From Achromobacter arsenitoxydans SY8 (GTDB lineage Bacteria; Pseudomonadota; Gammaproteobacteria; Burkholderiales; Burkholderiaceae_B): a stretch of 64,000 nucleotides of DNA. The notes beneath the pieces were generated by a model. It saw only the letters and a program-made list of their open reading frames with translations. It ran no database searches and was not told the origin of the DNA. The stretch covers positions 62,001 to 126,000 of the forward strand of contig NZ_AGUF01000087.1 in the NCBI RefSeq assembly GCF_000236785.1. The letters run 5' to 3'. Position 1 is the stretch's first letter. Each line of letters starts with the position of its first letter. The position numbers were made by a program, and so were the translations under genes. Shown piece after piece: positions 16,513 to 25,584 of this stretch.

Positions 16513-17299
16513 CTCCACCGCCGCCAGCCGCCTGGCCGGGCTGGCGCTATTCGTGCTCGCCGCCGCGGCCTGCGCCGCCGAGCCCTCCGCCAGCCGCATC
16601 GTGCACGTCAGCCCCGCCAACGTGCGCGTTATCGACCACGTGCGCCTGACCACGGAAGAGCTGCTGGATCCGGACTTCGCCCTGTTCGACTCCGCCGCGC
16701 TCACGCTGTCGGCGCCCCGCCGTCTGCTCGACGAGATCGAGCGCCCCGTTCTGTATGCGGAACTGGTCAACACCAGCGACCAATACGTCGCCCTGTCGCC
16801 ACGCGCCGAAATCGCGGTCTTCGACGGCTCGCGCCGGCTGGACCTGCGCCAGTCGTGGAGCCTGCCAGCCAGCCTCTACCCCGGCGAACGGGTGCCGGTG
16901 GCGCTGACAGGCCGCGTCGAGCGCTACAGCGAGGTCAAGACCCAGTGGCTGCCGGCCAAGCGCGCCGCCCTGCCCGGGCCGCGTCCCAAACTGGACGTAT
17001 CGGTGGAAAACACCGAGGCCGGCATCGGCACCGGCACCCTGAATTTCAGCTACCGCTTCCGTTACAAATACGTGACGGTGCATGGGAGGGTGCGCAACGA
17101 CAGCCAATCCGAGGTGGAAAAGGTGCGCGTCTGGGTCAGCCTGTACGACGCCCAGGGCCAGTTGTCCGGCGCCAGTTTCCAGGAACTGCGCCTGCCGCGC
17201 CTGCCTCCCGGCGACAGCGCCCCGTTCGAGGTCAGCGTCAAGCAATACGGCGGGAATTTCGCGCGCGTTGGCGTGGTCTACGACGCCAGCGCCCTCTAG
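16502..17299 (+). CDS. exported protein of unknown function, partner of the zinc-ribbon protein
   Basis: A 265-aa protein with a signal peptide (LAGLALFVLAAAACAA, cleavage near residue 26; the Cys may allow lipidation but the lipobox is poor). The mature part is two beta-sandwich-like repeats with the same L-x-P-G-E/D logic as its neighbour (SLYPGERVPV, RLPPGDSAPF). The start is GTG at 16502 inside the end of the upstream gene; a longer reading upstream is a shadow frame. A role in envelope physiology is likely, but I do not recognise a function. Confidence 0.75.
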   Translation: MKADSTAASRLAGLALFVLAAAACAAEPSASRIVHVSPANVRVIDHVRLTTEELLDPDFALFDSAALTLSAPRRLLDEIERPVLYAELVNTSDQYVALSPRAEIAVFDGSRRLDLRQSWSLPASLYPGERVPVALTGRVERYSEVKTQWLPAKRAALPGPRPKLDVSVENTEAGIGTGTLNFSYRFRYKYVTVHGRVRNDSQSEVEKVRVWVSLYDAQGQLSGASFQELRLPRLPPGDSAPFEVSVKQYGGNFARVGVVYDASAL

Positions 17300-17331
17300 A
17301 CGCCGCCGGCGCGTCCTTTGGCGTCCCTTCC

Positions 17332-17357
17332 AGGCGGCCTCGCACGGGCCGCCTTTT
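17332..17357 (+). terminator. intrinsic terminator of the zinc-ribbon unit
   Basis: An 8-bp stem, AGGCGGCC (17332-17339) with GGCCGCCT (17347-17354), 7-base loop, and TTTT. It lies 33 bp after the stop codon. Confidence 0.7.
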
Positions 17358-17409
17358 GCTTGTCCCGACGGAACCGGCCGTCGCCGCCGAGCAACAGCTG
17401 CCACTCCAA

Positions 17410-17430
17410 GTCTTATATAAGATATAAGAC
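17410..17430. promoter_or_regulatory. 21-bp palindromic operator upstream of acnB, identical to the acnA site
   Basis: A perfect inverted repeat: GTCTTATAT and ATATAAGAC around a 3-base AAG centre. The same 25 bases, including two to three flanking bases on the left and one on the right, occur at 25544-25568 before acnA. It sits two bases upstream of the proposed acnB -35 element. The cognate regulator is not in the window; GntR-type or other dimeric regulators are possible. Confidence 0.8.
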
Positions 17431-17432
17431 AT

Positions 17433-17462
17433 TTGCTTGCCGCCCCCACTTGCTTCTACAAT
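17433..17462 (+). promoter_or_regulatory. predicted acnB promoter
   Basis: -35 TTGCTT (17433-17438), 18-bp spacer, -10 TACAAT (17457-17462). The operator is centred near -49 relative to the expected start, a position typical of activation. Confidence 0.5.
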
Positions 17463-17508
17463 TCCGGCCAACAACCCTTCTTCCAACCCGACTTTGAGCA
17501 GGCCTCAC

Positions 17509-20100
17509 ATGCTGGATACTTACCGCCAACACGTTGCCGAACGCGCGGCTCTGGGGATTCCCCCGCTGCCCCTTACGGCCAAACAAACCGCTGAACTGAT
17601 CGAACTGCTGAAGAACCCGCCCGCCGGAGAAGAGCAGAACCTGGTCGAACTGCTGACCCACCGCGTGCCGGCCGGCGTGGACGACGCCGCCAAGGTCAAG
17701 GCTTCGTACCTGGCCGCCATCGCGCTGGGCAAGGAAGCTTGTGCGCTGATCAGCCGTGCCAAGGCGACTGAACTGCTGGGCACGATGCTCGGCGGCTACA
17801 ACATTGGCCCGCTGGTCGACCTGCTGGACGATGCGGAAATCGGCACCATCGCCGCCGATGCGCTCAAGAAGACCCTGTTGATGTTCGACGCCTTCCACGA
17901 CGTGAAGGAAAAGGCCGACAAGGGCAACGCCAACGCCAAGGCCGTGCTGCAAAGCTGGGCCGACGCCGAATGGTTCACCAGCCGTCCGGAACTGCCGGAA
18001 AGCCTGACCATCACGGTCTTCAAGGTTCCCGGCGAAACCAACACCGACGACCTGTCGCCCGCTCCCGACGCCACCACCCGCCCCGACATCCCGATGCACG
18101 CCCTGGCGATGCTCAAGAACAAGCGCGACGGCGCCGCGTTCGAACCGGAAGAAGACGGCAAGCGCGGCCCGGTCAAGTTCATCGAATCCCTGAAAGACAA
18201 GGGCCACCTGGTCGCCTACGTCGGCGACGTGGTCGGCACGGGTTCGTCGCGCAAGTCCGCCACCAACTCGGTGCTGTGGTTCACGGGCGAAGACATCCCC
18301 TTCGTGCCGAACAAGCGCTTCGGCGGCGTGTGCCTGGGCAACAAGATCGCCCCGATCTTCTACAACACCATGGAAGACGCCGGCGCCCTGCCGATCGAAC
18401 TCGACGTTTCCAAGATGGAAATGGGCGACGTGGTCGAACTGCGCCCCTATGACGGCAAGGCCATCAAGAACGGCGAAGTCATCGCCGAATTCGAAGTCAA
18501 GTCCGACGTCCTGTTCGACGAAGTGCGCGCCGGCGGCCGCATTCCGCTGATCATCGGCCGCGGCCTGACCGCCAAGGCTCGCGAAGCCCTGGGCCTGGCC
18601 CCGTCCACGCTGTTCCGCCTGCCCAAGGATCCGGTCGACTCCGGCCGCGGCTACACGCTGGCCCAGAAGATGGTCGGCCGCGCCTGCGGCCTGCCGGAAG
18701 GCAAGGGCATCCGCCCGGGCACCTACTGCGAACCGAAGATGACCTCGGTCGGCAGCCAGGACACCACCGGCCCCATGACCCGCGACGAACTGAAGGACCT
18801 GGCCTGCCTGGGCTTCTCGTCCGACCTGGTGATGCAGTCGTTCTGCCACACCGCCGCCTACCCCAAGCCCGTGGACGTGAAGACGCACCACACGCTGCCT
18901 GAGTTCATCAGCACCCGCGGCGGCGTCTCGCTGCGCCCCGGCGACGGCGTGATCCACTCGTGGCTGAACCGCATGCTGCTGCCCGACACCGTCGGCACCG
19001 GCGGCGACTCGCACACCCGCTTCCCCATCGGCATCTCGTTCCCGGCCGGCTCGGGCCTGGTCGCCTTCGCCGCCGCCACCGGCGTCATGCCGCTGGACAT
19101 GCCGGAATCGGTGCTGGTCCGCTTCAAGGGCAAGCTGCAACCCGGCGTCACCCTGCGCGACCTGGTCAACGCCATCCCGCTGTACGCCATCAAGCAAGGC
19201 CTGCTGACCGTTGCCAAGCAAGGCAAGAAGAACATCTTCTCCGGCCGCATCCTTGAAATCGAAGGCCTGCCCGACCTGAAGGTCGAACAAGCCTTCGAAC
19301 TGTCGGACGCTTCCGCCGAACGTTCGGCCGCCGGCTGCTCGGTGCACCTGAACAAGGAACCGATCATCGAATACATCAACAGCAACATCGTGATGCTGAA
19401 GTGGATGATCGCCAACGGCTACGAAGACGAGCGCACGCTGGGCCGCCGCATCAAGGCCATGGAAGCCTGGCTGGCTGATCCCAAGCTGCTGGAACCGGAC
19501 GCCGACGCCGAATACGCCGCCATCATCGAGATCGACCTGGCCGACGTGCACGAGCCCATCGTGGCCTGCCCGAACGACCCGGACGACGTCAAGACGCTGT
19601 CCGAAGTCGCCGGCGCCAAGATCGACGAAGTGTTCATCGGCAGCTGCATGACCAACATCGGGCACTTCCGCGCAGCCTCCAAGCTGCTCGAAGGCAAGCG
19701 CGACATCCCGGTCAAGCTGTGGGTCGCCCCCCCGACCAAGATGGACGCCACGCAACTGACCGAAGAAGGCCACTACGGCGTGTTCGGCACCGCCGGCGCC
19801 CGTACGGAAATGCCGGGCTGCTCGCTGTGCATGGGCAACCAGGCGCAAGTGCGCGAAGGCGCCACCGTCATGTCGACCAGCACCCGCAACTTCCCGAACC
19901 GCCTGGGCAAGAACACGAACGTGTACCTGGGTTCGGCGGAACTGGCCGCCATCTGCTCCAAGCTTGGCCGCATCCCGACCAAGGACGAGTACATGGCCGA
20001 CATGGGCGTCATCAACAAGAGCGGCGACCAGATCTACCAGTACCTGAACTTCGACAAGATCGCCGACTACAAGGACGTGGCGGACGTGATCGAGGTCTGA
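17509..20100 (+). CDS. acnB: aconitate hydratase B
   Basis: Bifunctional aconitase/2-methylisocitrate dehydratase of the citric acid cycle, 863 aa (E. coli AcnB 865). The N-terminal HEAT-like domain typical of the B type comes first ([13 protein letters not shown]), then the swivel domain ([17 protein letters not shown]) and the catalytic part. The [4Fe-4S] ligands are seen in [10 protein letters not shown] and in the CxxC of PGCSLCMGN. The start is the ATG at 17509; the upstream extension is not conserved. It is a monocistronic unit with its own operator, promoter and terminator. Sharing the operator with acnA implies common control by carbon flux. Confidence 0.97.
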   Translation: MLDTYRQHVAERAALGIPPLPLTAKQTAELIELLKNPPAGEEQNLVELLTHRVPAGVDDAAKVKASYLAAIALGKEACALISRAKATELLGTMLGGYNIGPLVDLLDDAEIGTIAADALKKTLLMFDAFHDVKEKADKGNANAKAVLQSWADAEWFTSRPELPESLTITVFKVPGETNTDDLSPAPDATTRPDIPMHALAMLKNKRDGAAFEPEEDGKRGPVKFIESLKDKGHLVAYVGDVVGTGSSRKSATNSVLWFTGEDIPFVPNKRFGGVCLGNKIAPIFYNTMEDAGALPIELDVSKMEMGDVVELRPYDGKAIKNGEVIAEFEVKSDVLFDEVRAGGRIPLIIGRGLTAKAREALGLAPSTLFRLPKDPVDSGRGYTLAQKMVGRACGLPEGKGIRPGTYCEPKMTSVGSQDTTGPMTRDELKDLACLGFSSDLVMQSFCHTAAYPKPVDVKTHHTLPEFISTRGGVSLRPGDGVIHSWLNRMLLPDTVGTGGDSHTRFPIGISFPAGSGLVAFAAATGVMPLDMPESVLVRFKGKLQPGVTLRDLVNAIPLYAIKQGLLTVAKQGKKNIFSGRILEIEGLPDLKVEQAFELSDASAERSAAGCSVHLNKEPIIEYINSNIVMLKWMIANGYEDERTLGRRIKAMEAWLADPKLLEPDADAEYAAIIEIDLADVHEPIVACPNDPDDVKTLSEVAGAKIDEVFIGSCMTNIGHFRAASKLLEGKRDIPVKLWVAPPTKMDATQLTEEGHYGVFGTAGARTEMPGCSLCMGNQAQVREGATVMSTSTRNFPNRLGKNTNVYLGSAELAAICSKLGRIPTKDEYMADMGVINKSGDQIYQYLNFDKIADYKDVADVIEV

Positions 20101-20134
20101 TCCCTGCCCGCATGCCAGGCCTGACGGCCTGACG

Positions 20135-20170
20135 ACGGCCCCGGCGCACTCGCCCGGGGCCGTTTTTTTT
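20135..20170 (+). terminator. acnB intrinsic terminator
   Basis: A perfect 10-bp stem, ACGGCCCCGG (20135-20144) with its complement at 20154-20163, followed by an eight-T run. Confidence 0.85.
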
Positions 20171-20293
20171 CGTTCCGCCGCAATTTTTTGGGGCCAAAAC
20201 GCCTGCCAGGACGAAACGTTTCAATACAATCCGGGAAGCCCGTGTAACACCGCCGGGGAAACCCCGGCGCCCAATCCTGGAGTACGCCCGCCA

Positions 20294-20890
20294 ATGACCC
20301 GGCTATTGCTGCCGCCGCTTTTGCTGACGCTGGCCGGCTGCGCCACCGCGCCACCCTCGAATCCCGAGAACATCTGCGCCATCTTCCGCGAGAAGCCGGA
20401 CTGGCACGATGCCGCGCTGGATGTGCAGAAAAAATGGGGCGCCCCGGTGCCGGTCCCCATGGCCATGATGTACCAGGAGTCCTCCTACCAGCACGACGCC
20501 CTGCCGCCCCGCTACTACTTCCTGGGCATCATTCCCTGGGGCCGGGTGAGCTCCGCCTACGGCTACGCCCAGGCCAAGGACGAAACCTGGGCCGACTACA
20601 AGCGGGAAGCCGGCGGCTGGACCTCCAGCCGCGACAACTTCGCGGACGCGCTGGACTTCATGGGCTGGTACATGAACAAGACCCAGCGAATCAACGGCGT
20701 TTCGAAATGGGACGCCTACGGCCAGTACCTGAACTACCACGAAGGCTGGACCGGCTATCGCAACCGCAGTTTCGACCGCAAGGCCTGGCTCAAGACCGTG
20801 TCGCAGAAAGTGCAGGCGCGCGCCGAGAAGTTCACGGCGCAGTACAAGAGCTGCGAAGCGAGCCTGACGCGGGGCGGGTGGTTCTGGTGA
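20294..20890 (+). CDS. SLT-like transglycosylase lipoprotein
   Basis: A 198-aa lipoprotein. The signal peptide has lipobox LAGC with lipidated C16. The mature domain resembles lysozyme-like SLT transglycosylases: E62 in MMYQESSYQHDA occupies the catalytic-glutamate position, followed by SSAYGYAQAKDETW and a helical C-terminus (YLNYHEGWTGY). It probably trims or senses peptidoglycan from the outer membrane. A palindrome GAAACGTTTC (20213-20222) and a -10-like TACAAT (20225-20230) upstream suggest its own promoter. Confidence 0.85.
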   Translation: MTRLLLPPLLLTLAGCATAPPSNPENICAIFREKPDWHDAALDVQKKWGAPVPVPMAMMYQESSYQHDALPPRYYFLGIIPWGRVSSAYGYAQAKDETWADYKREAGGWTSSRDNFADALDFMGWYMNKTQRINGVSKWDAYGQYLNYHEGWTGYRNRSFDRKAWLKTVSQKVQARAEKFTAQYKSCEASLTRGGWFW

Positions 20891-20925
20891 GCGGGCTGTT
20901 TCCGCTCCAGGCCTGAAGGCAGGCG

Positions 20926-20953
20926 AAAAAAATCCCGGCGCGAAGGCCGGGAT
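20926..20953 (-). terminator. terminator of the TonB receptor gene
   Basis: Read on the minus strand: ATCCCGGC, 6-base loop, GCCGGGAT, then a run of Ts (A run at 20926-20932 on the plus strand). It lies 33 bp after the receptor stop codon. Confidence 0.8.
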
Positions 20954-20985
20954 ACTTATGCAGGCTGGCATGGGCCCGCCGATAC

Positions 20986-23211
20986 TTAGAAGTCCATGCT
21001 CGCCGACAACGAGAACGTGCGCGGACCACCCAGGACTAGATATCCTGAACCCGGGTAGCCCCCAACGGACGCCCAATAGTTGCGGTTGGCGATGTTCTCG
21101 ACGCGAGCACGCAGCGTCAGCGTATGACCACCGACGTCGGTCATGTATCGAACCCCGGCGTCAAAGCGCGTCCAACCCGGCACCTTTAAGGTATTTTGCG
21201 CATTGGCATACGACGAACCGGTGTAGACGACGCGACCATCGACCGTCAGTCCCTGAACACCCGGAATGTCCCACTCCGCACCCATGGTGGATTGGAAGCG
21301 AGGCACACCGATCACGCGATTGCCATTGATAGCCGGATCGCCGGTGGAACGCTGTTCCGCATCCAACCATGTAAAGCCGCCCAGCAAGCGCACGCTACGC
21401 GTCACTTCACCGAAAACGTTCAACTCAACGCCCTGGTGACGGTCCTTCCCTGCCTCCTTAAACGTGAGGTCGGAGAGATCGGTGTATGCGCGAGGCTTGT
21501 CCGTAGTGAACAGGGCCAGCGTGGAGCCGAAGTACTCGCCTTCATACTTAACGCCAATTTCCTTTTGCTTGGAGACATAAGGCGCCAGGCTCTGACCGGC
21601 GTTCACGACATCCAATGTGCCCGAACCCGAGCTTGTAGCGATTGTGGCTGGCGCCGTATCGCCCGCGACCAACGCTTCAATATAGTTCGCGTAGAGCGAC
21701 ACGCTGGGCGATACTTTGACAACAAGGCCCGCCGCCGGCGAGTTATGGCTCGCATCATACGATGCGGTCTCTTTGCCACTGTTGTAGTCATAGCTGCGGC
21801 TTGACAGGCGCTGGTGGCGAATACCCGCGGTCAACAAAACACGGTCTTCAAAGAAGGACATCGTGTCGCCAATTGCATAGCTGCTGGTCTGAATGCGCCC
21901 TTGCAAGGAAGGATTGTCCATATTGCCGACTACGTTCGTCAACGGCGGCGCATCGTAGTACGACACAGGGTCGTAAATGTTGGTCTGACGAGTTCCACCG
22001 GTAGCGTAGGCATTGTCTTTCTTCAATTGGAAAAACGAGGCCGAAGCGACGAACTGATGGCCAACAGATCCAGTTTTTACGTTCGCCCGCATGCCGAATT
22101 CACCCGTATCAACCTGGTCCTCGCGAACGTTATCAAAGCGCGAGAACTGTGCTGCGCCTGTGCTCCCGTTGGTGACGGTCACGTTGCCCAGAGAATTGGA
22201 TTCATCACTGCGTCGAAAACCATAAGCGGCCCATCCCGTCAACTTGTCGCTGAAATCGTGCTCCGCCCGTACGGTACCAAAGACGTCGCGTTCATTAGAG
22301 TACGACCACGGCTGAGCGTAATTGGAACTTGCATCCGGTGCATCGGGGACTACGGTTACGTTTCGAGCCAGCGTCACGTTCGGCCGTGCGCGCTTGAGCT
22401 TGTTCTCCTGCCATCCGATATCGGCCGACAAGCGCGTGTCCGCCGACCGCCAATCAAGCCCCAGAGAAACCAGACTGGTACGGGAATGCTCATCATCAAT
22501 ACCAGTATCGCCGCTACGCTGAGCAGCGTTGATCCGGATGCCCGTGCTGTCGTCTGGCCCAAATCGACGCGCAACGTCGGTGGACGCGAGGAACTGTCCA
22601 CCGCTGGCAACACCAGTAGTTACTCGCGTCAAAGGCTCGTTGGGCGCGCGCTTGGGAACTAGATTGATGACGCCGCCGATACCGCCGCCGCTAGGAGGCG
22701 AGCCTGTCAGGAAAGCTGAAGCGCCGCGCAGCACTTCCACACGTTCAAACAATTCAGTTGCGATGTACTGCCGGGGCAGCAGGCTGAACAGACCGTTATA
22801 GGCCACATCGTCCGAGCTCAGGATGAAGCCGCGAATAAAGTACGACTCCTGGAAGTTGCCGAAGCCGCGCGCCACGCGCACGCCGGAATCGTTCTGCAGC
22901 ACGTCGCCGACGCTCTTGGCCTGGCGATCCTGGATCAGTTCATTGGTGTAGCTGGTGACGCTGAAGGGCGTGCTCATGTTGTCCAGCGTGCCCAGGATGC
23001 CGACGCGGCCGCCGCGGGCCACCTGCCCGCCGGCGAAGGGCGCGGACAAGCCGCCGGCCGACGCGTCGGCGCTGGCCTCGACCCGGATGGCGTCCATCGA
23101 GGTCACGGGGCCGTTCGTCGTGGCGGGCTGAGTTTGGGGCGCGGTCTGGGCGTGGACGGCGCTCAGGCACGGCAGCGCGGCAGCCATGCAAGCAAGAGTT
23201 CGAATTTTCAT
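20986..23211 (-). CDS. TonB-dependent siderophore receptor
   Basis: A 741-aa outer-membrane receptor for a ferric siderophore. Signal peptide MKIRTLACMAAALPCLSAVHA, then a plug domain (VGDVLQNDSGVRVARGFGNFQESYFIRG split over residues 90-130; GSPPSGGGIGGVINLVPKRAP) and a beta-barrel ending in aromatic ...SASMDF, as outer-membrane proteins do. No N-terminal signalling (STN) domain is present, so it is not a sigma-regulator-coupled type. A Fur box lies 148 bp upstream. Base composition changes inside the gene: the signal/plug start (about 22980-23150) is 77-82% GC in single-line counts, while much of the barrel is 52-63%. The siderophore cannot be named. Confidence 0.95.
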   Translation of the reverse strand: MKIRTLACMAAALPCLSAVHAQTAPQTQPATTNGPVTSMDAIRVEASADASAGGLSAPFAGGQVARGGRVGILGTLDNMSTPFSVTSYTNELIQDRQAKSVGDVLQNDSGVRVARGFGNFQESYFIRGFILSSDDVAYNGLFSLLPRQYIATELFERVEVLRGASAFLTGSPPSGGGIGGVINLVPKRAPNEPLTRVTTGVASGGQFLASTDVARRFGPDDSTGIRINAAQRSGDTGIDDEHSRTSLVSLGLDWRSADTRLSADIGWQENKLKRARPNVTLARNVTVVPDAPDASSNYAQPWSYSNERDVFGTVRAEHDFSDKLTGWAAYGFRRSDESNSLGNVTVTNGSTGAAQFSRFDNVREDQVDTGEFGMRANVKTGSVGHQFVASASFFQLKKDNAYATGGTRQTNIYDPVSYYDAPPLTNVVGNMDNPSLQGRIQTSSYAIGDTMSFFEDRVLLTAGIRHQRLSSRSYDYNSGKETASYDASHNSPAAGLVVKVSPSVSLYANYIEALVAGDTAPATIATSSGSGTLDVVNAGQSLAPYVSKQKEIGVKYEGEYFGSTLALFTTDKPRAYTDLSDLTFKEAGKDRHQGVELNVFGEVTRSVRLLGGFTWLDAEQRSTGDPAINGNRVIGVPRFQSTMGAEWDIPGVQGLTVDGRVVYTGSSYANAQNTLKVPGWTRFDAGVRYMTDVGGHTLTLRARVENIANRNYWASVGGYPGSGYLVLGGPRTFSLSASMDF

Positions 23212-23358
23212 ATCGGGACGCTGGTAGGGCGGAAACGATCCGCGTTGCGGTGGAGATCCGCAAAATCCCTTTTGAACTGCCGCGGCGCCCGGAGACGGCG
23301 CCAACAAAGCCCGTTCGCCCTGGGGTCTTGAGGTCTAACGAGGCAAATGTTACCAAAA

Positions 23359-23376
23359 GAGAATCATTCTCATTGC
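23359..23376 (-). promoter_or_regulatory. Fur box of the TonB receptor promoter
   Basis: On the minus strand this reads GCAATGAGAATGATTCTC, a close match to Fur boxes (GATAAT hexamer array) with the typical GAGAATGATTCTC core. It implies iron repression of the receptor. The box is 148 bp from the start codon, so the transcript probably has a GC-rich leader of more than 100 bases. Confidence 0.75.
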
Positions 23377-23436
23377 GTCCCTCAAATGAAATCGAGGGAT
23401 TTGTTGCGCGATCACAACAAGGCGCCGGCTTAGCGA

Positions 23437-24369
23437 TCAGGCGGCGGCATCCTGCAACGCGGCGTCGGCGTCGGCCTCGGCATGCCCCGCGGCGGAGCCA
23501 TAGGCTGCAAGCGCCTCGGCCAGCGCCTGGCGCCCGTCCCGCGTCGGCGCGTTGCGCCCGGCCGCCGGCGCATCGACGGCGGGCCCCGCGATCAGGACGA
23601 AATGCGCAGGCGTCTTGCCCGCCATCAGCACCAGGACGCCCTCCTCGCCGTCCGGCGTTGCACTGGCCGCGGCCGCCGACCCTGCCGGCAGCACCGCGAA
23701 GTCCGGATCCCCGCCCGCGACCTTCGGCAAGGGGGCCGCGCCTTTGCGGCGGTGCCTGGCGCGCACGCCCAGGTCGCCCTGCACCGCGAAGAACCAGGCG
23801 TTCCAACCGGGCGGCACGGGCACCAGCGTGGTGGCGCCCGGCCGCAGCCAGCCGTCCAGCATCAGCAAGGGTTCCGGCGTTTGCAGCGGAGACTCCCAGC
23901 CTTCATAGCTGCCGGCGACCACCCTGATGCGGCCCGAGACGGTCTGGATGACGGGCATTTCCCAGGCCCGCAGCAGCGAGGTCGAGGCCGGCAGGGATTT
24001 CAGGTGCTGGGGCAGGTCGATGAAGATCTGCAGACCGTGCAGCCTGGCCTCGCCAGCCGGGCGCTGCACATGCGCGATGCCCCTGCCCGCCTGCGTCCAG
24101 TGCAGGTCGCCCGCGCGGATCTCGCGGTTGGCCTCGGTGCTGTCCAGGCTCTGCATCACGCCCGTACTGTCTTCCAGCAACAGGGTCGCCGCCGCGATGC
24201 CGGTATGCGGGTGCGGCCCGAAGGCCGGGCCGGTCATGACGAAATGGTCCACCATCACCAGCGGCGACATGCCTTTTGAAAAATCGGAGTGGCGAAACTG
24301 GCGGATGGAGCAGGCGTCGCCCACGGACTTGTTGGAACCGGCGACGACGGCGCTGAGATGAAGAGTCAA
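23437..24369 (-). CDS. pirin family cupin protein
   Basis: About 310 aa. The N-terminal pirin cupin holds the metal ligands FGPHPHTGI and AGRGIAHVQR; a C-terminal cupin-like part (LLMLDGWLRPGATTLVPVPPG) ends in an alanine-rich tail. Pirins are iron proteins, some with quercetinase activity and others regulatory; the role here is unknown. No ATG is available before a conserved N-terminal stretch (SNKSVGDACSIRQFRHSDF), so a TTG at 24369 (LTLHLSAVVAG) is proposed as start. This is the least certain part of the call. It is divergent from a LysR gene, which probably controls it. Confidence 0.85.
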   Translation of the reverse strand: MTLHLSAVVAGSNKSVGDACSIRQFRHSDFSKGMSPLVMVDHFVMTGPAFGPHPHTGIAAATLLLEDSTGVMQSLDSTEANREIRAGDLHWTQAGRGIAHVQRPAGEARLHGLQIFIDLPQHLKSLPASTSLLRAWEMPVIQTVSGRIRVVAGSYEGWESPLQTPEPLLMLDGWLRPGATTLVPVPPGWNAWFFAVQGDLGVRARHRRKGAAPLPKVAGGDPDFAVLPAGSAAAASATPDGEEGVLVLMAGKTPAHFVLIAGPAVDAPAAGRNAPTRDGRQALAEALAAYGSAAGHAEADADAALQDAAA

Positions 24370-24457
24370 AAAAAACTGCCTGAATTGGTGCTGAATTGAT
24401 TTCGGGGCACAGCTTATGCGTTCCGCCAGCCGGACAGTAGAGACCAATTTCAGGAAT

Positions 24458-24482
24458 AATTGTCCTGTTTTATAGGACAATT
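24458..24482. promoter_or_regulatory. inverted repeat in the pirin/LysR divergent promoter
   Basis: AATTGTCCT (24458-24466) and AGGACAATT (24474-24482), a perfect 9-bp repeat around a 7-base AT-rich centre, 36 bp before the LysR start. Dyads of this size in a divergent gap are typical LysR sites for self- and neighbour control. Confidence 0.7.
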
Positions 24483-24517
24483 CCTCATCTTCCGCGAAAC
24501 TGCGTTTAAAACACCGT

Positions 24518-25426
24518 ATGCCTAGCTATATCCATCGCCTGGACGACCTGCTGCTATTCAACGAGGTCGTCGAAAAAGGCGGCTTCTCCGCGGCCGCCCG
24601 TGTGTTGAATATGCAACGTTCCAAGCTCAGCCGGCGCGTGGCCGAGCTTGAGGGCCGCCTGGGCGTGCGGCTGCTCCAGCGCAACACGCGCCGCGTGTCG
24701 CTCACGCCTATGGGCGAACAGATCTACGCCCACGCACAAGCCCTGGCCCGCGAAGCCCGCACGGTGTATGACCTGGCCGCGTCCATGGGCGACACCCCTG
24801 GCGGCCTGCTGCGCATCACCGCGCCCTCTCCCCTCGCGGTCAACGTGCTGAGCGATCTGGTGGCGCGCTTCTGCCAGACCCATCCGGGCGTGCGCGTACT
24901 GCTGGATACGCGGGACCAGGTCGTCGACCTGGTCGCCGAAGGCTACGACCTGGCGTTCCGGGCCCAGGCCACATCCCTCACCGATTCCCGCCTGATCGCG
25001 CGCGAACTGGCGCCGGTGCCGCGCATCCTGGTGTGCAGCCCGGCCATGGCCAAGGCCGCGCCCCGCCATCCGCTGGACCTGGCCGGCCTGCCGCTGCTGG
25101 CCCATGCCACGCAGGACGGCCCGCAGACCTGGCGTTTCGCCGGGCCGGCGGGCGACTCCGCGGCGGTGGAATTCGTGCCGCGCTGCGTCAGCAGCAACAT
25201 GGCGGCCCTGCGGACGATGGCGCGCGCGGGGCTGGGCGCGGCGCTGGTGCCGCGCTATCTGTGCAAAGACTTGCTGGACAAGGGCGAGCTGGTCGGGCTG
25301 CTTCCCGGCTGGAACGCCGAGCCCGCCCGCATCTATGCCGTCATGCCGGCGCGCCAAGGCGAGCCCCTGGCCTTGCGGCGCTTCCTGGAATGCGTGGCCG
25401 CGGCGTTGCCGGCGCTGCTGGCCTGA
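24518..25426 (+). CDS. LysR family transcriptional regulator, probable pirin-gene regulator
   Basis: A 302-aa regulator: helix-turn-helix in FSAAARVLNMQRSKLSRRVAELE split across residues 24-45, LTPMGEQIYAHA linker helix, then an effector domain of the type found in the large group of pirin/quinone-responsive LysR proteins (VDLVAEGYDLAFRA). It is divergent from the pirin gene with a clear dyad between them. Pirin next to this class of LysR gene is a recurrent arrangement in proteobacteria. The inducer is unknown; electrophile or quinone stress is a reasonable guess. Confidence 0.92.
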   Translation: MPSYIHRLDDLLLFNEVVEKGGFSAAARVLNMQRSKLSRRVAELEGRLGVRLLQRNTRRVSLTPMGEQIYAHAQALAREARTVYDLAASMGDTPGGLLRITAPSPLAVNVLSDLVARFCQTHPGVRVLLDTRDQVVDLVAEGYDLAFRAQATSLTDSRLIARELAPVPRILVCSPAMAKAAPRHPLDLAGLPLLAHATQDGPQTWRFAGPAGDSAAVEFVPRCVSSNMAALRTMARAGLGAALVPRYLCKDLLDKGELVGLLPGWNAEPARIYAVMPARQGEPLALRRFLECVAAALPALLA

Positions 25427-25530
25427 GCGCCCGCATTGCCGCGTGGGGGTCTTGCAGGCTTTGCGCGCGTCGGCCAAAGTAGGGGTTTCGCCGAACACGA
25501 TCCGTCCGGCGCGAAGCAAGGGCCGGAACT

Positions 25531-25558
25531 TTGACGCGTCACGCAAGTCTTATATAAG
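25531..25558 (+). promoter_or_regulatory. predicted acnA promoter overlapping the operator
   Basis: -35 TTGACG (25531-25536), 16-bp spacer, -10 TATAAG (25553-25558). The -10 lies inside the 21-bp palindrome, the arrangement of a repressor site; the acnB copy lies upstream of its -35. Confidence 0.5.
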
Positions 25559-25567
25559 ATATAAGAC
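25547..25567. promoter_or_regulatory. 21-bp palindromic operator upstream of acnA, identical to the acnB site
   Basis: GTCTTATAT and ATATAAGAC around AAG, the same as 17410-17430. Its right end is 95 bp from the acnA start codon. No third copy was noticed in the window. Confidence 0.8.
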
Positions 25568-25584
25568 ACAGATCACTGGCAAGC

